Shown: piece after piece, positions 6,105 to 9,774 of the stretch
How the letters are laid out: each line of letters opens with the position of its first letter
How positions within the stretch are numbered: position 1 is the first letter of the stretch
Assembly (NCBI GenBank): GCA_910584075.1
Contig: CAJTZI010000061.1
Location: 1 to 9,774, forward strand
Source of the DNA: an uncultured Oscillibacter sp.
Lineage (GTDB): Bacteria; Bacillota; Clostridia; Oscillospirales; Oscillospiraceae
Length of the DNA: 9,774 nucleotides
Direction of reading: 5' to 3'
The notes under the pieces: generated by a model
The model's input: the letters and a program-made list of their open reading frames with translations, nothing else
Told to the model about the DNA's origin: nothing
Databases searched by the model: none
Program-made: the position numbers and the translations under genes

Positions 6105-6366
6105 CAAAGCGATGACGGAGAGGGACGGGGACACGGGCCCTCAGAGAGTCGGCGGACGGTGCGAGCCGGCGGGAACAGTCCCCGGCGCCTATGGCTCCTG
6201 AGCTGGACGTTCGACAAGGTAGGGCGTCCCGTGAGGCCGCGTTAAGGCAAAAGGGCTGTTGGGCCCTGAGGGGCGTCTGGCCGCGAGGCCGGCGCAATTT
6301 GAGTGGTACCGCGGAAGCACTGGCTTTCGTCTCAAAGAACTTCTTTGGGACGGAAGCTGTTTTTTC
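6105..6366 (+). promoter_or_regulatory. Methionine T-box riboswitch
   Basis: The leader has the full T-box architecture. Stem I carries a GATGAC/TGAG kink-turn, a lower helix GGAG (6117-6120) with CTCC (6195-6198), and an upper helix GGGGAC (6127-6132) with GTCCCC (6178-6183). Its apical part has AGAGAG (6143-6148) and GGTGCGAGCC. The specifier, placed one purine before the lower helix as in glyQS, is ATG (6191-6193), methionine. The conserved T-box TGGTACCGCGG (6304-6314) follows. Its TGGT bulge pairs with ACCA, which suits tRNA-Met with discriminator A and argues against cysteine. Antiterminator arms TTTGAG (6298-6303) and CTCAAA (6331-6336) compete with the terminator. Uncharged tRNA-Met would stabilise the antiterminator and switch on metY-metA. 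The fold was derived by hand. Confidence 0.9.
6323..6365 (+). terminator. T-box regulated intrinsic terminator
   Basis: Fifteen-base arms (6323-6337 and 6343-6357, with two G-U pairs) enclose loop AACTT. They are followed by TG and then six Ts (6360-6365). The 5' arm contains the CTCAAA needed for the antiterminator, so the two structures exclude each other. When methionyl-tRNA is plentiful, this hairpin should end transcription 35 bases before the metY start codon. Confidence 0.9.
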
Positions 6367-6399
6367 GTCCCATGCAAACCGGAAAGGAGCGCGATTTCT

Positions 6400-7686
6400 A
6401 TGAGCAGTTACCGTCCTGAAACCATCTGCGTCCAGGGGGGCTATGCCCCCGGCAGCGGCGAGCCCCGGCAGATCCCCATCGTTCAGTCCACCACCTTCAA
6501 ATACGCCACCTCCGAGGACATGGGCAGACTCTTTGACCTGGAGGCCAGCGGCTACTTCTACTCCCGCCTCCAGAATCCCACCTGCGACTACGTGGCCGCC
6601 AAGATCGCCGCCCTGGAGGGGGGCGCGGCAGCCATGCTCACCTCCTCCGGTCAGGCGGCCAACTTTTTCGCTCTGTTCAATCTGGCCTCCTGCGGGGACC
6701 ACATCGTCGCCTCCTCCAGCATCTACGGCGGGACCTTCAATCTCATCTCCGTCACCATGGCCAGGATGGGGGTGGAGGCCACCTTTGTCTCCCCGGATTG
6801 CACGGCGGAGGAGCTGGAGGCGGCCTTCCGGCCCAATACCAAGGCGGTCTTCGGCGAGACCATCGCCAATCCCGCCCTGACTGTGCTGGACATCGAGAAG
6901 TTTGCCGCCGCCGCCCACAGCCACGGCGTACCCCTGATCGTGGACAACACCTTCGCCACTCCCGTGGGCTGCCGCCCCTTTGACTGGGGCGCGGATATTG
7001 TCACCCACTCCACCACCAAATACATGGACGGTCACGGCGCCGCCGTGGGCGGGGCCATTGTGGACTCCGGGAAATTTGATTGGATGGCCCACGCGGAAAA
7101 GTTTCCCGGCCTCTGCACGCCGGATGATAGCTACCACGGCGTCACCTACGCCGAGAAGTTCGGGACAGAGGGCGCCTTCATCACCAAGTGCACGGCCCAG
7201 CTCATGCGGGACCTGGGCAGCACCCCCTCCCCCCAGAGCGCCTTTTACCTGAACCTGGGCCTGGAGAGCCTCCACGTGCGCATGGCCCGCCACTGTGAAA
7301 ACGGTCAGGCCGTGGCGGAGTTCCTGGCGGCGCACCCCAAGGTGGCCAGTGTCAGCTACTGTGGGCTGCCCGGGGACAGATACCATGCCCTGGCGGAGAA
7401 GTACCTGCCCCACGGCTCCTGCGGCGTGGTGTCCTTTGAACTGAAGGGCGGCCGGGAGGCGGCCGGGATCTTCATGCGCCGTTTGAAGCTGGCGGCCATC
7501 GAAACCCACGTGGCCGACGCCCGGACCTGCTGCCTCAACCCCGCCTCCACCACTCACCGGCAGATGACCGATGAACAGCTATCCGCCGCCGGCGTTCCCG
7601 CGGGCCTCATCCGCATCTCCTGCGGGCTGGAGAGCAGGGAGGACCTCATCGACGACATCAAGCAGGCACTGGAGGGTGTTGACTGA
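6400..7686 (+). CDS. metY: O-acetylhomoserine sulfhydrylase (MetY)
   Basis: This cytoplasmic PLP enzyme of the Cys/Met metabolism family joins sulfide to O-acetylhomoserine, giving homocysteine directly. It has 428 residues, the normal MetY length and clearly longer than cystathionine gamma-synthase or beta-lyase (about 380-400). Visible motifs are TICVQGGYAPGSGEPRQIPI (8-27), the YSRLQNPT phosphate and PLP contact (54-61), TSSGQAA (81-87), VDNTFATP (181-188), and the PLP lysine in HSTTKYMDGHG (K207). The ATG at 6400 is chosen because AAAGGAG (6383-6389) precedes it by ten bases. An in-frame ATG at 6259 would lie inside the T-box structure. The stop overlaps the metA start by one base (TGATG), so the two are translationally coupled. 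Expression is controlled by the methionine T-box. Confidence 0.95.
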   Translation: MSSYRPETICVQGGYAPGSGEPRQIPIVQSTTFKYATSEDMGRLFDLEASGYFYSRLQNPTCDYVAAKIAALEGGAAAMLTSSGQAANFFALFNLASCGDHIVASSSIYGGTFNLISVTMARMGVEATFVSPDCTAEELEAAFRPNTKAVFGETIANPALTVLDIEKFAAAAHSHGVPLIVDNTFATPVGCRPFDWGADIVTHSTTKYMDGHGAAVGGAIVDSGKFDWMAHAEKFPGLCTPDDSYHGVTYAEKFGTEGAFITKCTAQLMRDLGSTPSPQSAFYLNLGLESLHVRMARHCENGQAVAEFLAAHPKVASVSYCGLPGDRYHALAEKYLPHGSCGVVSFELKGGREAAGIFMRRLKLAAIETHVADARTCCLNPASTTHRQMTDEQLSAAGVPAGLIRISCGLESREDLIDDIKQALEGVD

Positions 7687-8624
7687 TGCCCATTAAAATT
7701 CCAAACCGTCTCCCCGCCACCAGGACCCTGACGGAGGAGAACATCTTCGTTATGACGGAGACCCGGGCCATCACCCAGGACATCCGGCCCCTGCAGATTC
7801 TGCTGCTGAATCTCATGCCCACCAAGGTGGACACGGAGACCCAGCTGGCCCGGGTGCTGGGCAACACCCCTCTCCAGATTGAACTGGAGCTCATCGCCCC
7901 GGCGGGGCACATCTCCCGGAACACCTCCCAGGAGCACATGCTGTCCTTTTACAAGACCTTTGATGAGGTGAAAAGCCGCACCTTTGACGGTCTGGTCATC
8001 ACCGGCGCGCCGGTGGAGCACCTGCCCTTTGAGGAGGTGGACTACTGGCCGGAGCTGTGCGAGGTCATGGAGTGGAGCAAGACCCACGTTCACTCCACAC
8101 TCCACATCTGCTGGGGGGCCCAGGCGGGGCTGTACTACCACTTCGGGATTCCCAAGCGTCAGCTGGAGGAAAAGCTCTTCGGCGTCTTCCGGCACACCCT
8201 GGAGGACCCCAATTTCATCCTCTTCCGGGGCTTTGACGACACATTCTGGGTCCCCCATTCCCGGAATACCACCGTGGACCGGGCGGATATTGAGGCGGTT
8301 CCGGAGCTGAAGATTTTGTCCAGCTCTCCGGAGGCAGGGGTCTACGCCGTCAAGACCGCCCAGGGGCGGCAGGTGTTCCTCATGGGCCATGCGGAGTATG
8401 ACCGGGACACCCTGAAAAAGGAGTATCTGCGGGACGTGGCCGCCGGAGTGGACATCCGGCTTCCCCGGCACTATTTTCCGGAGGATGACCCTGCCCGGGA
8501 GCCCCTGGTCCGCTGGCGGTCCTGCGCCCACCTGCTGTACGGCAACTGGCTGAACTACTGCGTGTACCAGACCACGCCCTACGACATCGGCGGCATCCGG
8601 CACGGTGTGCGCACGGATGAGTGA
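7686..8624 (+). CDS. metA: Homoserine O-acetyltransferase (MetA family)
   Basis: MetA-family enzymes activate homoserine with an acyl-CoA as the first step of methionine synthesis. The 312-residue protein shows the nucleophile in HICWGAQ (C142), the catalytic H235 and E237 in GHAEYD, and the oxyanion-region segment ITGAPVEHLPFEEVDYW. Residue 111 in that segment is Glu. In this family Glu111 is associated with acetyl-CoA use (Bacillus cereus type) and Gly111 with succinyl-CoA use (E. coli type), so acetyltransferase activity is predicted. This fits the neighbouring MetY, which needs O-acetylhomoserine. GGAGGG (7671-7676) provides the ribosome site inside the metY end. The fold is unrelated to MetX, which has the same activity. 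The gene ends in the arm of a long terminator hairpin. Confidence 0.95.
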   Translation: MPIKIPNRLPATRTLTEENIFVMTETRAITQDIRPLQILLLNLMPTKVDTETQLARVLGNTPLQIELELIAPAGHISRNTSQEHMLSFYKTFDEVKSRTFDGLVITGAPVEHLPFEEVDYWPELCEVMEWSKTHVHSTLHICWGAQAGLYYHFGIPKRQLEEKLFGVFRHTLEDPNFILFRGFDDTFWVPHSRNTTVDRADIEAVPELKILSSSPEAGVYAVKTAQGRQVFLMGHAEYDRDTLKKEYLRDVAAGVDIRLPRHYFPEDDPAREPLVRWRSCAHLLYGNWLNYCVYQTTPYDIGGIRHGVRTDE

Positions 8625-8673
8625 TCAAAGACCCGGTCCGCTTCCAATGGGAGGCGGACCGGGTCTTTGATCA
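8622..8673. terminator. Bidirectional terminator containing both stop codons
   Basis: Perfect 20-base arms (8622-8641 and 8654-8673) form a very stable stem, extended inward by four more pairs including one wobble (loop AATG). The first three bases are the TGA of metA. The last three, read on the minus strand, are the TGA of xre. Each strand has CTTTGATCA at its exit rather than a pure U-run, so termination relies on the strength of the stem. It separates the methionine operon from the convergent xre unit. Confidence 0.8.
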
Positions 8674-8880
8674 GTCGAAGTAGAACAGCTCCTCAAATTT
8701 CTTGTCCAGGGCGATGCACAGCACCAGAGCCAGCTTCGCCGTGGGGCTGAACTGCCCCGTCTCGATGGAGCTGATGGTGTTCCGGGACACACCCACCAGC
8801 TCCGCCAGCTGGGTCTGGGAGAGTCCCCGCTCCGCCCGGGCCACCTTAAGCCGGTTTTTCAAAATCAGCTGGCCATCCAT
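8671..8880 (-). CDS. Small Xre-family transcriptional regulator
   Basis: This protein of 69 residues is a single helix-turn-helix domain of the Cro/C1 (Xre) type. Helix two is SQTQLAELVG (21-30) and the recognition helix is VSRNTISSIE (31-40), followed by TGQFSPTAKLALVLCIALD and an aromatic end (FEELFYFD). There is no partner or sensing domain, which is typical of compact repressors that act on their own promoter. The ATG at 8880 has only a weak purine-rich site (GGGGTG) upstream. It follows the membrane-protein gene by 21 bases on the same strand and is probably translated from that mRNA. This pairing of a short Xre protein with a small membrane protein is frequent in Firmicutes. The target beyond its own promoter is unknown. 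Confidence 0.88.
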   Translation of the reverse strand: MDGQLILKNRLKVARAERGLSQTQLAELVGVSRNTISSIETGQFSPTAKLALVLCIALDKKFEELFYFD

Positions 8881-8901
8881 CCTGTCACCCCGCTCCGTTC
8901 G

Positions 8902-9210
8902 TCATCTATGAAAGCATTGTACCAGATAATAGACGAAGAAAGCAAGAGAGATTAGAAGCGTAATGATGTCGGAGGCATCTCTCCGCTGGGCGATGCGGTA
9001 CACCCGGTTCCCCACACAGGAGGCCCAGAACATCACCATGACGTCCGCGATGGACTGGTTGTGATACAGCTTCCACCCCGCCAGAACACCGCCCGCCAGC
9101 AGGGTGCACATCAGGCTGAAAGACTCCCCCCGGATGCGGACCTCCCGCTCCATCTCGTCCCGCTCCCGGTTCTCCCGCCGGCTCTTCTCCAGAATTTCCT
9201 CCCGGTCCAT
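8902..9210 (-). CDS. Small three-helix membrane protein paired with Xre
   Basis: This protein of 102 residues has an N-terminal charged helix (1-29, rich in E, R and K), followed by three predicted membrane segments at about 31-49, 54-71 and 81-100, with a basic loop (R72, R76, R77) between the last two. The N-terminus MDREEILEKSRRENRERDEM resembles the DUF6442-type proteins commonly encoded next to small Xre regulators; I assign this by eye with moderate certainty. The start at 9210 is supported by AAGGAG eight bases upstream; an upstream in-frame ATG (9249) lies in the promoter region and lacks a site. It is the first gene of a two-gene unit. The role is unknown; it could modulate the co-encoded regulator at the membrane. 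Confidence 0.75.
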   Translation of the reverse strand: MDREEILEKSRRENRERDEMEREVRIRGESFSLMCTLLAGGVLAGWKLYHNQSIADVMVMFWASCVGNRVYRIAQRRDASDIITLLISLAFFVYYLVQCFHR

Positions 9211-9247
9211 AAAACCACTCCTTACATAGTTTGGTTTGCATATTACC

Positions 9248-9292
9248 AAGTTAACTTGTAATCATAGGATAGCATATGCAAAGTTCGCTTGT
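9248..9292. promoter_or_regulatory. Two operator-like repeats flanking the xre promoter
   Basis: AAGTTAACTTGT (9248-9259) and AAGTTCGCTTGT (9281-9292) share AAGTTNNCTTGT and are 33 bases apart, about three helix turns. The first lies inside the perfect palindrome CAAGTTAACTTG (9247-9258). The second overlaps the -35 box. A GCATATGC palindrome (9272-9279) sits between them. This layout suits cooperative binding by the small Xre protein to repress its own operon. That is inference. Confidence 0.5.
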
Positions 9293-9295
9293 CAA
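9266..9295 (-). promoter_or_regulatory. Promoter of the membrane protein-xre unit
   Basis: On the minus strand TTGACA (9295-9290) and TATCCT (9271-9266) are 18 bases apart, giving a start near 9259 and a leader of about 50 bases. A T-rich tract directly upstream of the -35 (9296-9309 on the plus strand is A-rich) may act as an UP element. Confidence 0.6.
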
Positions 9296-9372
9296 CAAAA
9301 AGATAAAAACGCCCCGGAGAAATCTGAACTGCTCCCCGTCAAGTAGACAGCGAAATAATTAAAAGAAAGTTT

Positions 9373-9390
9373 ACAGCGCTGCGGCGCTGT
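9373..9390. other. Hairpin near the IS end
   Basis: ACAGCGC (9373-9379) and GCGCTGT (9384-9390) pair perfectly around a TGCG loop. On the minus strand, downstream of the transposase, it is followed within a few bases by a T-rich stretch (ACTTTCTTTT), so it may terminate transcription leaving the element. Confidence 0.4.
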
Positions 9391-9393
9391 GGC

Positions 9394-9445
9394 AACCGGA
9401 GATTCGGACAGTCCGCTACGCGGACAGCCCGAATTTCCGGTTTTT
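9394..9445 (+). terminator. Terminator-like hairpin inside the IS end
   Basis: Fourteen-base arms (9394-9407 and 9429-9442, one G-U pair) enclose an inner helix GTCCGC (9411-9416) with GCGGAC (9420-9425) and a three-base loop. A run of five Ts follows on the plus strand (9441-9445). It faces transcription entering the element from the neighbouring DNA, as expected for a device that prevents read-through antisense to the transposase. Confidence 0.6.
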
Positions 9446-9446
9446 G

Positions 9447-9774
9447 TCAGGCGGCGAGGTAAAGCTCATGCTTCTCCATAGGTGTAAGGATGCCAAGACT
9501 TCTCTGCACCCGACGAGTATTATAGTAACGGATGTAGTTCACGATCATTTGGGTCAGTTCCTGTTTGCTGGTAAAGCGTCTGCCATAGTAGCGTTCTCTT
9601 TTCAAAATTCCCCAGAAGCCCTCCATAGGGCCGTTATCAATACAATGGGCGATGCGGGACATGCTTTGCGTCATACCGGCCTGCTCCAGCTTGCGGTGAA
9701 AATCCCGGCTGGTATATTGAAAGCCTCTGTCACTGTGAAACAGGGGATGCGCGTCAGGATTGGCTTTTACCGCC
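9447..9774 (-). CDS. IS3-family transposase OrfB, C-terminal part
   Basis: The gene runs off the right edge, so only its last 108 codons are visible. They belong to the rve (integrase core) domain of the IS3 transposase that cuts and joins the element's ends. HSDRGFQYTSRDF carries the second catalytic Asp and DNGPMEGFWGILKRE the catalytic Glu. They are separated by 35 residues, the classic D(35)E spacing, so the visible part of the active site is intact. The C-terminus (RYYNTRRVQRSLGILTPMEK) is the usual ending. The in-frame ATG at 9672-9674 is internal to the domain and is not the real start. The upstream orfA and the frameshift site lie outside the window. Confidence 0.92.
   Translation of the reverse strand, partial: AVKANPDAHPLFHSDRGFQYTSRDFHRKLEQAGMTQSMSRIAHCIDNGPMEGFWGILKRERYYGRRFTSKQELTQMIVNYIRYYNTRRVQRSLGILTPMEKHELYLAA

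Larger units (their letters stand above)
9325..9774 (-). mobile_element. IS3-family insertion sequence, right end (partial)
   Basis: The element appears to begin with TGAACTGCTCCCCGTCAAGT at 9325 and to continue off the window. The 5'-TG terminus and the TGAACTGCTCCCC...AAGTAGACA pattern (9325-9348) are like terminal inverted repeats of the IS3 family (IS150 type). The transposase reads inward from the far end and stops at 9447, leaving about 120 bases of non-coding end with two hairpins. The other terminus and any target duplication lie outside the window, so completeness cannot be judged. Confidence 0.75.

Noticed and set aside
6105..6366. A SAM (S-box) riboswitch, the usual leader for metY and metA in many Firmicutes.
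   Set aside because: The T-box sequence TGGTACCGCGG, its pairing arms and the stem I motifs are unmistakable, and no S-box core is visible.
6105..6366. A cysteine specifier for the T-box.
   Set aside because: No TGC or TGT stands at the specifier position, and the TGGT bulge fits discriminator A rather than the U of bacterial tRNA-Cys.
6259..6399. A 47-residue N-terminal extension of MetY from an upstream in-frame ATG.
   Set aside because: The extension lies inside the T-box antiterminator and terminator, has no ribosome site and no similarity to MetY. The ATG at 6400 has AAAGGAG and begins with the family's normal N-terminus.
5917..7557. A 546-codon minus-strand frame antisense to metY and its leader.
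   Set aside because: It covers the T-box structure and a clear metY gene, and its composition is typical of shadow frames.
1..9774. tRNA or rRNA genes and CRISPR arrays.
   Set aside because: I found no cloverleaf-like segment, no rRNA motifs and no regularly spaced repeats.

Overview
This window looks like chromosomal DNA from a GC-rich anaerobic Firmicute, most likely of the Oscillospirales (Flavonifractor, Lawsonibacter or Oscillibacter type). That placement is inference. It rests on the high GC, strong AAGGAGG-type Shine-Dalgarno sites, sigma-A promoters of textbook sequence, a T-box leader, and clostridial-type NifS/NifU proteins.

Left edge (1-600): two broken genes abut. One is a tail that resembles the C-terminus of a large serine recombinase. 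The other is the 3' end of a metallo-beta-lactamase-fold hydrolase. A GC-rich hairpin separates them from the convergent sulfur operon.

Sulfur operon on the minus strand (5885 down to 601): cysK, nifS, nifU, a PAPS-reductase-like PP-loop gene, and a second cysteine desulfurase gene. It is driven by a perfect TTGACA-N17-TATAAT promoter whose -35 box lies inside a dyad, probably the operator of a sulfur or Fe-S regulator. CysK makes cysteine. NifS takes sulfur from cysteine and NifU builds Fe-S clusters. The last two genes overlap by four bases (GTGA). They look like a translationally coupled pair of sulfur donor and adenylating or reducing enzyme, whose substrate is unknown. A hairpin with a short U-run between nifU and the PP-loop gene may lower expression of that distal pair.

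Methionine operon on the plus strand (6070-8624): a second perfect promoter, a methionine T-box riboswitch (specifier AUG, acceptor-pairing UGGU, antiterminator and terminator all visible), then metY and metA overlapping by one base. MetA has Glu111, the acetyl-CoA type, so it should make the O-acetylhomoserine that MetY uses. The two divergent operons thus supply cysteine and methionine from sulfide and distribute sulfur.

Right edge (8622-9774): a long perfect hairpin contains the stop codons of both metA and the convergent xre gene. Beyond it is a two-gene unit, a three-helix membrane protein followed by a small Xre-type regulator, with its own promoter and repeated operator-like sites. The window ends inside an IS3-family element, with one terminal end and the C-terminal part of its transposase.

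The most interesting uncharacterised item is the coupled PP-loop protein and cysteine desulfurase pair.
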